IMG/VR virus record: IMGVR_UViG_3300021964_000334 | Location: 1 to 29,980 of that record | DNA: 29,980 bases | Direction: 5' to 3' (one strand) | Origin: a virus | Shown here: positions 22,196 to 29,742 of the stretch, piece after piece | How the letters are laid out: every line of letters starts with the position of its first letter | Numbering within the stretch: position 1 is the first letter of the stretch | Translations under genes and position numbers: made by a program | The notes under the pieces: model-generated | Seen by the model: only the letters and a program-made list of their open reading frames with translations | The model's database searches: none | Told to the model about the DNA's origin: nothing

Positions 22196-23038
22196 TTAAG
22201 CTGCATCTTGTTCATCTAGTTCTGTCCATGGAGTGCTTGGATTGCTTAATGTTGTCCAAGTTGTACTTGTGGTTTGATCTGTCCATGTATCAGATGGAAC
22301 AATTATATCATTCCATTTTAAACCACCAATAGCAGAAAAACTACTACTTTGCGATATGGTAGCCGATCCTCTGTCAATTTGTCTGCCGATAGCATCAAAG
22401 CCAGATACAGCAGCACATGCAGCACTTGCGCTTACTGTAAATCTACCAACCGCAGTCATTCCAGAGGTCTGAGCGCATGTTGCTGTACCTCTGTCTATTT
22501 GTTTACCAACTGCACTCATGCCAGAAGTTTCTGCGCAAGTGGCTGATCCTAGATCAACCTGTGTACCAACTGCGGTCATTCCGCTAGTTTGGGCGATAGT
22601 AGCTGATCCTAAATCTATTTGTGTGCCTACCGCAGTCATGCTTGATGTCTGCGCTATGGTTGCTGTTCCGCGATCTATCTGTCTGCCGATTGCAGACATA
22701 GATGATGTTTGAGCTATAGTGGCTGATCCACGATCTATTTGCCTTCCTATAGCTGAAGCACCAGATGTTTCAGGCATGGTAGCAGAGCCAAGATTAATCT
22801 TGTGGCCTACCGCATTAAATCCTGATGTTTGTGCAGAGGTAGCTGCACCTAATTTAATTACTACACCAACAGAGGTAAAGTCTGATGTTTGTGCTGATGT
22901 AGCAGTAGCGTTCTTTTGAACAGATGATTCGGCTGTAAAGCCAGATGTTTGAGCAGATGTAGCTACGCCAAAATGATATACGGGAGTTCCATAGTTGGAC
23001 TTCCCGTATGTATATAATCCGTAGCCTACAGAGGCCAT
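22196..23038 (-). CDS. Repeat tail protein: eleven 20-residue units
   Basis: Residues 24-243 (bases 22310-22969) are eleven consecutive units of exactly 20 residues. A typical unit is GSATIAQTSGMTAVGTQIDL; hydrophobic and Gly positions are fixed, and the middle units are almost identical. The N-terminus (YGLYTYGKSNYGTPVYHF) and a Trp/Thr-rich C-terminus (TWTDQTTSTTWTTL) flank the array. The regular small-residue pattern suggests a beta-solenoid or stacked fibre shaft. It lies beside the tail fibre gene, so a fibre or receptor-binding part is likely. I do not recognise a named family. Confidence 0.7.
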   Translation of the reverse strand: MASVGYGLYTYGKSNYGTPVYHFGVATSAQTSGFTAESSVQKNATATSAQTSDFTSVGVVIKLGAATSAQTSGFNAVGHKINLGSATMPETSGASAIGRQIDRGSATIAQTSSMSAIGRQIDRGTATIAQTSSMTAVGTQIDLGSATIAQTSGMTAVGTQVDLGSATCAETSGMSAVGKQIDRGTATCAQTSGMTAVGRFTVSASAACAAVSGFDAIGRQIDRGSATISQSSSFSAIGGLKWNDIIVPSDTWTDQTTSTTWTTLSNPSTPWTELDEQDAA

Positions 23039-23042
23039 TGTA

Positions 23043-23441
23043 TTAAGCTAATGTGATGTCTAAATCACCAGCATCAAATCTGAATACATCTCCTGAAGAT
23101 ACTACTTTTGAGGTATCTAAGTCTGCATATGCAAGCAAATTACCAGCACTTGAAGCATCTAAAATACCAACAGCAACTACTGTTCCGTAGTTAGCAGTAG
23201 CAGTTGGATATTCAATAGCTGCTGAGTTAGTAGCTGTGGTTGGTGATGTACCAGATACTGTAAAAGTAGCAGTTTGTCTTGCATAAGCTGTGCCTGATGT
23301 TGTTACTTCAGTACCACCACCAGTATCATCTGGTGCTACAGTATATAAAGCTACATACAAAGTTGCAGGTGCAGTATAAGAAACTCCGCCAAAGACATGA
23401 TCTAATACTTTATCTTCTAAATAATCGCTAAATCCAGCCAT
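23043..23441 (-). CDS. Conserved virion protein (YLEDKVLDHVFGG type)
   Basis: The 132-residue protein has the N-terminal pattern SDYLEDKVLDHVFGGVSYTA followed by YVALYTVAPDDTGGGTEV and a Thr/Ala-rich beta body ending VFRFDAGDLDITLA. This arrangement recurs in phage structural operons, usually as a small tail or head-decoration protein. Its exact position in the virion is not known from the sequence. TAGGAGAAATAA precedes the start. Confidence 0.7.
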   Translation of the reverse strand: MAGFSDYLEDKVLDHVFGGVSYTAPATLYVALYTVAPDDTGGGTEVTTSGTAYARQTATFTVSGTSPTTATNSAAIEYPTATANYGTVVAVGILDASSAGNLLAYADLDTSKVVSSGDVFRFDAGDLDITLA

Positions 23442-23450
23442 TTATTTCTC

Positions 23451-24101
23451 CTAATTGTTATTCCAATAGTAAACATTTTTTCTTGCTTTACCATAAGTTC
23501 TTCTTCTTGGTATTAAAGATCCTTTGGCAAACTCTGCTCTCTCTTGCTGTAATCTGAGTTCTTCTAAAGATTTCTCAAACTGAGCGTTAAAGAGAGGCGC
23601 TCTTTCATCTTCCATTAGAAAGACAGAAGCGTGCTTTAATGATCCATATAAGTAAATATCTGGATGCGAAGCCAATACAAAGTTAGATGTATTAGAATCG
23701 CTTAAAGCATCTATCTTACTAAAGTATGTTAATTGTAATGTATATTCGCTATCAGGGGTAGGTGCAAGTTCCATTGTATTATCAACTAAAGCGTAATAAA
23801 TGGGTTGACCAGTAATATTATTGTTAGCTTTTCTATAAACATCCAATGATTCAATAGACATTTGCATTAATGGTCTAAAGTCATTAGAAGTAATTTCTAC
23901 ATTAACAGCTTCTAACCAATCGGATGGTAAAGATAAATATTGTGCATCTGCGGTTGCGGTTGCTCTTTTGATTTGATCTGCAACGCGCAATCTTCTGTTT
24001 AATTCGGCTTCGGTATTGTCAATGAATATATCTATTTCAGTTGTTAAATCTGATCTGTTTAGATAATTCGCTATGTTTGTTTTTAATTCGCTGTATGTCA
24101 T
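23451..24101 (-). CDS. Head-tail adaptor, SU10/P22-gp4-like
   Basis: The 216-residue protein matches the phage adaptor family. It has an N-terminal helical LKTNIANYLNRSDLTTEIDI, then IDNTEAELNRRLRV and SLPSDWLEAVNV. PIYYALVDNTMELAP and LTYFSKIDALSD lead to the C-terminal helix LEELRLQQERAEFAKGS. It would sit under the portal ring and connect it to the short tail. It follows the capsid gene cluster and overlaps the next upstream gene by four bases (ATGA). The call is strong on pattern and position. Confidence 0.82.
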   Translation of the reverse strand: MTYSELKTNIANYLNRSDLTTEIDIFIDNTEAELNRRLRVADQIKRATATADAQYLSLPSDWLEAVNVEITSNDFRPLMQMSIESLDVYRKANNNITGQPIYYALVDNTMELAPTPDSEYTLQLTYFSKIDALSDSNTSNFVLASHPDIYLYGSLKHASVFLMEDERAPLFNAQFEKSLEELRLQQERAEFAKGSLIPRRRTYGKARKNVYYWNNN

Positions 24102-24391
24102 AGTTTACCTTGCCATGTTCTAAATACTTTATTGTCTGAATTGTTTAGCCATTTCTTCCATGCTTTCATATCGTTAGCCCATCCTTCGCGACAAGCTCTT
24201 TGATAAACCACCAATGGGACTTCTGCAACATGACGGAAGTCTTTGCCTGGTTTCACATATTCTGCAATGTTTTTACAATGCTCTATGACTGGCTGAACAT
24301 CCTGTTTGGTGTGATACACAAGTTTATCATCTTCTGTGGCAAATTCGTGTGTATAACCAGTCTTATGATCTATTAATGTTTTTCTAGCCAT
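24098..24391 (-). CDS. Conserved phage protein, 97 aa, unknown
   Basis: The 97-residue protein contains DVQPVIEHCKNIAEY, HVAEVPLVVYQRACREGW and WKKWLNNSDNKVFRTWQGKL. These blocks recur in marine phages directly after the capsid gene. No enzymatic motif is seen; a head-completion or assembly role is inferred from position between capsid and adaptor. It overlaps its neighbours on both sides by four to eight bases. Confidence 0.7.
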   Translation of the reverse strand: MARKTLIDHKTGYTHEFATEDDKLVYHTKQDVQPVIEHCKNIAEYVKPGKDFRHVAEVPLVVYQRACREGWANDMKAWKKWLNNSDNKVFRTWQGKL

Positions 24392-24596
24392 ATTGCTTTT
24401 CTAAAAATTCAACAACTTTAATTTTATCATTGACTTCGGCTATTTGACTAATAATTTTATCTAAGTATTCGGTAAAGTTTGTGTGTTCTGGTAGTGAGTT
24501 TGGATTATCTAAATAAATTTCTAAGTCTAAAGATAGTTTAGATAATTCACCTTGTAGGTGAGATTTGTAAGATTTGAGGATATTTATTTTATCCAT
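24384..24596 (-). CDS. Small coiled-coil protein after the capsid terminator
   Basis: This 70-residue protein is mainly helical with heptad character (YKSHLQGELSKLSLDLEIYL; about residues 10-29, and again near the C-terminus). Its ATG begins immediately after the T tract of the capsid terminator, so no normal Shine-Dalgarno is available. Expression would therefore need readthrough and a leader-poor start. Function unknown. Confidence 0.6.
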   Translation of the reverse strand: MDKINILKSYKSHLQGELSKLSLDLEIYLDNPNSLPEHTNFTEYLDKIISQIAEVNDKIKVVEFLEKQYG

Positions 24597-24633
24597 AAAA
24601 AAAGGTGGGGTAGAAATTAATCTAGCCCCACCT
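24597..24633 (-). terminator. Intrinsic terminator downstream of capsid gene
   Basis: On the minus strand AGGTGGGG-C-TAGA pairs with TCTA-CCCCACCT around an AATT-type loop, giving an eight-plus-four-pair stem with one bulged base, followed by seven Ts. It lies directly after the major capsid gene and ends at the next start codon. It would reduce transcription downstream of the highly expressed capsid gene. Confidence 0.88.
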
Positions 24634-24645
24634 CATCCCGATCAA

Positions 24646-25581
24646 TTAAGATACATTAAGGTCTGCAACAATACCATGGGCAGCTTCGTTGGATACTTCT
24701 AATCCATACTCAACTACAATCATTTTGGTCATAGCATCGCCTATTGTTGAGATATCAATAGTTTTGAAATCTCTTAGGTAAGATACTTTTGCAAATTCAG
24801 GATCAACTAAGAGGAGTGATCTTTCTCTTGATCTGTTTGATGGAACGATTTTGAGTTCACCAAAGTCAGATGAATAGATAGACACTGAAGCCTCTACTGT
24901 ATTTGAATCTACAAATTGTCTTGCTTGTGTTCTACCTGTGAAACCAGAAATAACTTGTTTGTTATGTGGGCCACAAATAGCCAATGATGGTTCGCCACCA
25001 TTAGTGAAGCATAGTTGTAGAACATCTTTAAGTAGATCTTCAGTTAGATCTCTTTGTGTTCCGTCAGTTGGAGCAGCTCCGCCACCTGTTGAAGCACCGC
25101 CAGATCCTCTTGAATCGTTTGAAGTGATCCAAGACTCGAAACCGCCAGTTACCCTTGCAGTTGAGGCATCGCCAGTTGTTTTAGCTCCTTTCTGACATAG
25201 AGCTTCTTCCATATCTCTCTTAAGAGCTTTAGACATAATAGCAAGCTGATGAGCCATTTCTGACTTTTTACCTGCTGGATCTGAACTCTCTTGAGATCCT
25301 GTTACTGTTGCATCTCTTTTTGAGATCATACATACATTACTTTGCCTTACAGTAGCTGTAGAAGCTGCTCTTGAAAGTTCAAAACCTTCAAGTTCGCCAC
25401 TTGCGCTTGGTGTAGGTAAAGATTCGGTTTGCCAATCAAACACCACATTTTTAACACTTCTTTTGCCGATTGAGGACATAAAGGGAGTTTGCATTGGGGA
25501 GATGTTGTAAATGATATTACTTAAATCTTCCCTGTCAGCAGTTGCGGTGTAAGTATCAAAAGCGTTAGTTACTTTTGCCAT
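24646..25581 (-). CDS. Major capsid protein, SU10 type (HK97 fold)
   Basis: The 311-residue protein matches the SU10_MCP family by its opening: TYTATADREDLSNIIYNISP, then PFMSSIGKRSVKN and WQTESLPTP. These form the N-terminal arm and E-loop region of an HK97-fold capsid subunit. Later blocks (LLVDPEFAKVSYLRDFKTID) are also typical. It follows the scaffold gene by 21 bases with TAGGAG eight bases before the ATG. A strong terminator lies downstream, as expected for the most expressed gene of the phage. Confidence 0.92.
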   Translation of the reverse strand: MAKVTNAFDTYTATADREDLSNIIYNISPMQTPFMSSIGKRSVKNVVFDWQTESLPTPSASGELEGFELSRAASTATVRQSNVCMISKRDATVTGSQESSDPAGKKSEMAHQLAIMSKALKRDMEEALCQKGAKTTGDASTARVTGGFESWITSNDSRGSGGASTGGGAAPTDGTQRDLTEDLLKDVLQLCFTNGGEPSLAICGPHNKQVISGFTGRTQARQFVDSNTVEASVSIYSSDFGELKIVPSNRSRERSLLLVDPEFAKVSYLRDFKTIDISTIGDAMTKMIVVEYGLEVSNEAAHGIVADLNVS

Positions 25582-25602
25582 GAGTTTACTCCTATATAAA
25601 AA

Positions 25603-26610
25603 TTACTTTAACATTTGTTCAAAAACTTTGGCTGCATCTGATGTTTTACCAGTTTTAGCCAACCTTTGTTTTGCTCTCTTTGCTGGTGCTACCGATTTAG
25701 TTTTAGTAACTGCGCCTGGTCTAGCAACACGAGCTGGTGCTTTTTCGGTTGGTTTCTTCTTAGTTGCTTCAACAGTTTTGTTGTTCAACCAAGCGTTCCT
25801 CAAACCAAGCAAAGCTCTATAGTCGTAGATTGAATCCATTTCTTGTACTGTGTAGCCAAGAGTGTTGATTCCGTAATCGCGAATAGCTAACTTTTCTTGT
25901 TGGGCGATTTCTGGATTCTTCCATTCAGGAACAATCTCAAGAAGTTTTTGTTGTCCGTATTCTACGAACTTAGCTAATTGCTCTTGCTGTTTTGCAGCAG
26001 CTTCTTGTTGAAGCCTTTGGTTTTCAGCTTGAGTAGCTTTTAACTTCTCTTTTCTTTCATCCCAAAGTTGCTTTTCACGAACATAACCAACAGGATCATC
26101 TTCGTACAACCTGTTCCAATCAGGCTCGTTTCCTAAGTCAGCACTTAATTGTGCTTCTAATTTAGGTAACAACTGAGCATAGATTGCATCTCTTTGCGCT
26201 AACTCTTGTTGCTGTTGCTCAATAATTTTTCGTTGTTGAGCTAGCTCTTGAGTTTTGCGCGTGTAATCTTGCTGACGAGAATACCCGCTTTGGAGTTCAT
26301 CTAGCGTGACCTCAACTTCTTCTCCGTCAATCTTGACTTTGTAAGAAGTGGGTTGCTCTACTACATCCTCAACCTCGTTTTGTTCTTCATCATCAAATTC
26401 ATCATCGTAATCAAAGTCGTCATCTGCTTCGGTATCTTCTTCTTCAAGTTCAACTTCTTCAGGTAACTCATCTTCTTCGATGATTTCTTCTACTTCGTTT
26501 ATATCGACTTCTTCAACTGTATCCTCTGGGGGAGTTAAGAAACTCTCAAAAGCTGAAGTAGCTTTTTCATTATCAGTTTGTAAAGCAGTCGGTTTTTCCG
26601 TTATTGCCAT
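25603..26610 (-). CDS. Capsid scaffolding protein
   Basis: The 335-residue protein has a very acidic N-terminal third (long runs of Glu and Asp, about residues 30-85), a long Gln-rich coiled coil (about 110-225) and a strongly basic C-terminus (KKKPTEKAPARVARPGAVTK). An acidic, helical chain with a basic end that binds the capsid shell is the usual design of tailed-phage scaffolds. It lies immediately upstream of the capsid gene. AGGAG precedes the ATG, partly inside an inverted repeat. There is no sign of a protease domain. Confidence 0.85.
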   Translation of the reverse strand: MAITEKPTALQTDNEKATSAFESFLTPPEDTVEEVDINEVEEIIEEDELPEEVELEEEDTEADDDFDYDDEFDDEEQNEVEDVVEQPTSYKVKIDGEEVEVTLDELQSGYSRQQDYTRKTQELAQQRKIIEQQQQELAQRDAIYAQLLPKLEAQLSADLGNEPDWNRLYEDDPVGYVREKQLWDERKEKLKATQAENQRLQQEAAAKQQEQLAKFVEYGQQKLLEIVPEWKNPEIAQQEKLAIRDYGINTLGYTVQEMDSIYDYRALLGLRNAWLNNKTVEATKKKPTEKAPARVARPGAVTKTKSVAPAKRAKQRLAKTGKTSDAAKVFEQMLK

Positions 26611-26646
26611 AAAATACTCCTATATTGTATTTTTATAGTATTTTAT
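26609..26646. repeat. 10-bp inverted repeat over the scaffold start
   Basis: ATAAAATACT (26609-26618) is perfectly complementary in inverted order to AGTATTTTAT (26637-26646), with 18 bases between. On the scaffold mRNA the proximal arm covers the AU of the start codon and the end of the Shine-Dalgarno. It could be an operator or a weak, AU-rich translational hairpin; no clear promoter box accompanies it. Confidence 0.45.
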
Positions 26647-26672
26647 ACGAATTGTTTATAAAAAGGAAAGTT

Positions 26673-26939
26673 TTAGGCTATGTTGCGAATCTTGTTTATA
26701 TAAGATTGGGTGAGTTTACCCTTTTCAGCCATTATTCTTAGATGTTTTTCTATTTCAGATAATAATAAAACAGACTTATGTAAATGTTCTCTACTATTCA
26801 CATTATCTATATCTTGGTCTTTTAACCAAGCATCAATATAAGTTTGTTTTAAGTTTTCTAAAACTTCTTTAAATATTTCTGAGTTTAGTATTTGTTGAGC
26901 TTGTTCGGCCTTGACCGCTTCTTCGTGTGTTATAGACAT
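26673..26939 (-). CDS. Hypothetical helical protein, 88 aa
   Basis: The 88 residues are nearly all helix (THEEAVKAEQAQQILNSEIF; then LHKSVLLLSEIEKHLRIMAE). No conserved motif is recognised. It starts in the TAATG stop-start junction of the upstream repeat protein and sits just before the scaffold gene. Small helical proteins in that position may assist head assembly, but this is inference. Confidence 0.65.
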   Translation of the reverse strand: MSITHEEAVKAEQAQQILNSEIFKEVLENLKQTYIDAWLKDQDIDNVNSREHLHKSVLLLSEIEKHLRIMAEKGKLTQSYINKIRNIA

Positions 26940-28132
26940 TAACTAAAAAATCCTAATGGTTTAGGTAGGTTTGGAATTTTTGATGTTGGTACGCTTTCTA
27001 ATGCAGCTAGTCTTGCCTCTATATCAGAAAGACTTACCTGTGGAATACCAGCGATTGCTCTGTTTATGTCCTGTTGAGTTACGAATCGTGATACATCAGG
27101 CATTTGCACTTGAGGTAATGATCCTAGAATATCTGATCTTAGACCGCCAATATCTTCTTGTGTTACAAATCGTGATGTATCTGGCATCCTTACTTGCGGT
27201 AAAGATCCAAGTATATCTGATCTTAAACCAGTAATATCCTGTTCAGTTAAAAATTTAGATGTATCTATTTTAGGAATGTTTAAAGGTATATCTTTTAACA
27301 AAGATGGTAATTCCTCTCTGCCAACAAATTGAGAAACATCTACTTGTGGTGCTTGCGGTAAACCAGCAAGAATGTTTGGTAATTCTTCTCTACCAATAAA
27401 CTTTGAGGTATCTATTTGTGGAATGTCAAATTCTGGGATAGATGGAACAAAAGATGGTAATTCTTCTCTAGTTACAAATTTAGAAACATCTATTTCAGGT
27501 ATGCTTAATGATTCTCTTAAGCTCTTAGTTACATCTTTTGGTATTTCTATTTTAGAAAAATCTATATTAGAAAAATCAAATTGTGGTATTTGTCCAAAGA
27601 AATTTGGTAAAACATCTGGAAAAAACTTTTGCGCTGATGGAATAAATCTTTCAGGCATTGGTGTTCCAGTTGGCGCGTAAGGCATCATTGGCTCGCTTGG
27701 TTGAGCTACCTGTCCTGTTGTAGCAGGTGGTGTAGGAAATACTGGTGCTACATCTCTTGGTAAATTAACAACATTAAGATCAGCTTGTGTATAACCGCCA
27801 GGTTGCTCTGGTGAAAAACTCATGCCAGGTGCAACAACATCTTCAAATGGCATACCGCCCGCAATCGTGCGTGCGTAGTTAAAACCAGATGTATAAGTAG
27901 GATCAGATGCTGGTATTACATAGCTTCCGTATGCGTATGGATCTGCTTGCTCTTCCGTTGTTCTATTTTGCAAAAGACCTAAAATATTTGGAGATATGGC
28001 TTGGTTATTTCTAAAAAACATTGGCGGAATATTTCCATCTTGGACATAATTTGAAATTTTTTCTAAAACTCTTTCATCTATTTCACCATCTCTCATGTAT
28101 GGATTTTGTCTTAGTATGTTTTGTTCTGCCAT
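26939..28132 (-). CDS. Proline-rich protein with six 24-28 aa repeats
   Basis: This 397-residue protein has a disordered, Pro/Gly-rich first half and then six related units (residues about 211-370, bases 27023-27502). Each unit contains I-P-x-(I/V/F)-D-x-S-(K/R)-F-(V/I/L)-(T/G)-x-(E/Q)-(E/D)-(L/I). The units start at 218, 244, 268, 293, 321 and 349. The last two full units share a nine-residue block (LRSDILGSLP). No enzyme motif is visible. It lies between the lysis genes and the scaffold. A virion or assembly protein is the best guess; the family is unknown to me. Confidence 0.6.
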   Translation of the reverse strand: MAEQNILRQNPYMRDGEIDERVLEKISNYVQDGNIPPMFFRNNQAISPNILGLLQNRTTEEQADPYAYGSYVIPASDPTYTSGFNYARTIAGGMPFEDVVAPGMSFSPEQPGGYTQADLNVVNLPRDVAPVFPTPPATTGQVAQPSEPMMPYAPTGTPMPERFIPSAQKFFPDVLPNFFGQIPQFDFSNIDFSKIEIPKDVTKSLRESLSIPEIDVSKFVTREELPSFVPSIPEFDIPQIDTSKFIGREELPNILAGLPQAPQVDVSQFVGREELPSLLKDIPLNIPKIDTSKFLTEQDITGLRSDILGSLPQVRMPDTSRFVTQEDIGGLRSDILGSLPQVQMPDVSRFVTQQDINRAIAGIPQVSLSDIEARLAALESVPTSKIPNLPKPLGFFS

Positions 28133-28133
28133 A

Positions 28134-28373
28134 TTAATCCGTTATTAGTTTATCTATTTTAGCATCAAGTTTATCTATTTTGTCCATCAATCTTGAATAC
28201 TCTAAATTATGGGCTTCTCTAGTTACATAATCTCTAGCTACTTCTTCTCTGGTTTTATTCAATAAAATTCCTTGTCTTTGGATTTCAGATTCGTTCTTTT
28301 TAATAGAGTTCCATATCGGAGCTAGAACAAGTGTTACAACTAAATTCCAAATAAATATCCAAGAAAATTCCAT
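28134..28373 (-). CDS. Membrane-anchored coiled-coil protein
   Basis: The 79-residue protein has one N-terminal membrane helix (IFIWNLVVTLVLAPIWNSI, residues about 6-24) and a charged coiled coil to the end (MDKIDKLDAKIDKLI). This resembles small lysis accessory or spanin-like proteins. The gene lies between the endolysin and the repeat protein, which supports a lysis-related role, but a spanin lipobox is absent. Confidence 0.65.
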   Translation of the reverse strand: MEFSWIFIWNLVVTLVLAPIWNSIKKNESEIQRQGILLNKTREEVARDYVTREAHNLEYSRLMDKIDKLDAKIDKLITD

Positions 28374-28384
28374 ATTAATACCAA

Positions 28385-28756
28385 TCAGTAGCTCCAGAGA
28401 TGAGGCCTTGGACGACCATCTTCCATCTCTCCGATATCCAAATGTATAAATCGTCCATTACCTTTTTGATTAACTCCAATGCCTTTAAAACCATGTGCTA
28501 TACCTTTGTACAACACCTCTAATGCTTTTTCGTGGCTCACAGCAATATCTACTGCAATACCCTCTGCGTGTGTTCCTGGCTTACTTTTCTTTGCTTCTAT
28601 TGGATGTTCAGGACATCTGTAGCCAGATGATATAACTAGGGGAAATCCCAAGTCATCACGCAATAACTGTAGTTTATCAATTAATTTATGATTTATCTCA
28701 TTTTTTCCACAATGTTTACACGAAAATTCTTCTAGCTTAAAGTTTTTCCAGCTCAT
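28385..28756 (-). CDS. Peptidase M15 endolysin
   Basis: The 123-residue protein fits the Peptidase_M15 family. It has SGYRCPEHP (residues 44-52, H51), THAEGIAVD (H63, D70) and FIHLD (H105, D107). These provide the zinc ligands and catalytic aspartate of an enzyme that cuts peptide cross-links in peptidoglycan. There is no signal peptide or cell-wall-binding domain, so it needs the neighbouring holin to reach the wall. It overlaps the holin gene by four bases (ATGA). A CxxC pair near the N-terminus (C13, C16) recurs in this group. Confidence 0.9.
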   Translation of the reverse strand: MSWKNFKLEEFSCKHCGKNEINHKLIDKLQLLRDDLGFPLVISSGYRCPEHPIEAKKSKPGTHAEGIAVDIAVSHEKALEVLYKGIAHGFKGIGVNQKGNGRFIHLDIGEMEDGRPRPHLWSY

Positions 28757-29139
28757 TTTTCTCTGCTTACTCCCTTCATTTTTTCATAGGATCTTGCACC
28801 CGCAAGGCCAAGCATACCCATGACTATGGTTGATAATTGTGAAAAATCAAACTCTGGCAAATCTACTGTGCTACCAGATAAGACTAATATCCATTCTATT
28901 AATGGTGCAAACACAAAGTGATAAGCTAAAGATACTCCGCATACCCAACCAATAAATGGTCGCCATCCAGCTACAAAAATAGATTTATGAGCAGCCTCTT
29001 GTTGATTAACTTTTATTTGTGCAAGGTTAGCCTCTTGGATGGACATTAATAATTCGTGTTCTAGTTTTTGTTTTAGATCTTTGTCAGCGACAAACTTATC
29101 TAATATCTTGCTGACTGGCTCAATAAATTTATCAATCAT
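28753..29139 (-). CDS. Holin, 3-TM GTA type
   Basis: The 128-residue protein has a charged N-terminal helix, then GWRPFIGWVCGVSLAYHFVF (the signature of the GTA_holin_3TM family), a second hydrophobic segment (LIEWILVLSG) and a third (IVMGMLGLAGARSYEK). It would permeabilise the inner membrane and release the M15 endolysin encoded immediately downstream with a four-base overlap. Confidence 0.85.
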   Translation of the reverse strand: MIDKFIEPVSKILDKFVADKDLKQKLEHELLMSIQEANLAQIKVNQQEAAHKSIFVAGWRPFIGWVCGVSLAYHFVFAPLIEWILVLSGSTVDLPEFDFSQLSTIVMGMLGLAGARSYEKMKGVSREK

Positions 29140-29273
29140 TTGCCTTGCCCTCTATAAAGTTTATAAGATCTTTTTTTGTGTTTATTCATAGTAGCCATAG
29201 ACTTAGGGTTTCTACCAATAGAAGTTCCTTTGTTGATATGATTGATGCTTTGTATTACTTTTGCTTTAGCCAT
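29136..29273 (-). CDS. Small basic phage protein, 45 aa
   Basis: This 45-residue, highly basic peptide begins MAKAKVIQSINHINKGTSIG and ends RSYKLYRGQGK. The NKHKKRSYKLYRGQGK-type tail recurs in short proteins of marine phages. It may bind DNA or RNA. It starts in a TAATG junction with the membrane protein upstream and ends in an ATGA overlap with the holin, so translation is well supported despite its size. Confidence 0.65.
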   Translation of the reverse strand: MAKAKVIQSINHINKGTSIGRNPKSMATMNKHKKRSYKLYRGQGK

Positions 29274-29527
29274 TACTTTCTTGGGCTACCACCAACATAT
29301 AAACCAAACCATGCAGCTCCAGCACCTACTACTACAGATACAAAAGCTGACTGGGCGTTAGTGGGATCTGATAAGGTCATAAACCATTCGGTAGTTCTGT
29401 AAAAAGCAACTCCATAAAGCGTTATTAATAATCTAGGAAATACTCTCCATTTGTCAAAACCTTCAGCTAAGTTATACCAAGTCTTTGGTTCGTTATGATG
29501 AATCTCTGTCTTTGTTGGTTCTTCCAT
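29273..29527 (-). CDS. Small membrane protein, two TM helices
   Basis: The 84-residue protein has a polar N-terminus (MEEPTKTEIHHNEPKTWYNL) and two hydrophobic helices (LLITLYGVAFYRTTEWFM; VSVVVGAGAAWFGLYVGG) separated by a short polar loop. Its size and position just before a 3-TM holin suggest an antiholin or second holin component. No specific family is claimed. Its start lies within the preceding small gene. Confidence 0.6.
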   Translation of the reverse strand: MEEPTKTEIHHNEPKTWYNLAEGFDKWRVFPRLLITLYGVAFYRTTEWFMTLSDPTNAQSAFVSVVVGAGAAWFGLYVGGSPRK

Positions 29528-29639
29528 AGCGTTCTTCTTTTTTCCAAACTTCTTTTAATTCTTTCCAAGTATAAAATTTCTTATTATCCTCGTCCCAGAA
29601 TAAACCTTTGTAATCCCAAGGCTCGTGATTATTTTCCAT
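29493..29639 (-). CDS. Small hypothetical protein, 48 aa
   Basis: My translation gives MENNHEPWDYKGLFWDEDNK followed by a basic, aromatic-rich helix (KFYTWKELKEVWKKEERYG). It overlaps the membrane-protein gene by 35 bases and the preceding small gene by 11. Tight overlaps and aromatic, non-random composition support it. Function unknown. Confidence 0.5.
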   Translation of the reverse strand: MENNHEPWDYKGLFWDEDNKKFYTWKELKEVWKKEERYGRTNKDRDSS

Positions 29640-29742
29640 CTTTCTTTTTCTTTTGAGCAGCTTTATTTTTGATTTCTAAATCTCTCTTTTCTAAATACTT
29701 TTTAAATTCTTCAAAACTTTTAAACTTCGGTTCGTTGCTCAT
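29629..29742 (-). CDS. Small Lys-rich protein, 37 aa
   Basis: A 37-residue product (MSNEPKFKSFEEFKKYLEKR at the start) is one amphipathic helix ending in a run of lysines. It starts within the 3' end of the nuclease-like gene (23-base overlap) and overlaps the next gene by 11 bases. It is unrecognised, but its overlaps match the packing of the operon. Confidence 0.5.
   Translation of the reverse strand: MSNEPKFKSFEEFKKYLEKRDLEIKNKAAQKKKKDGK

Noticed and set aside
22310-22969. Regular 60-bp DNA repeat suggestive of a CRISPR-like array
   Set aside because: The period is codon-aligned and the 'spacers' are conserved parts of a 20-residue protein unit, so it is a coding repeat.
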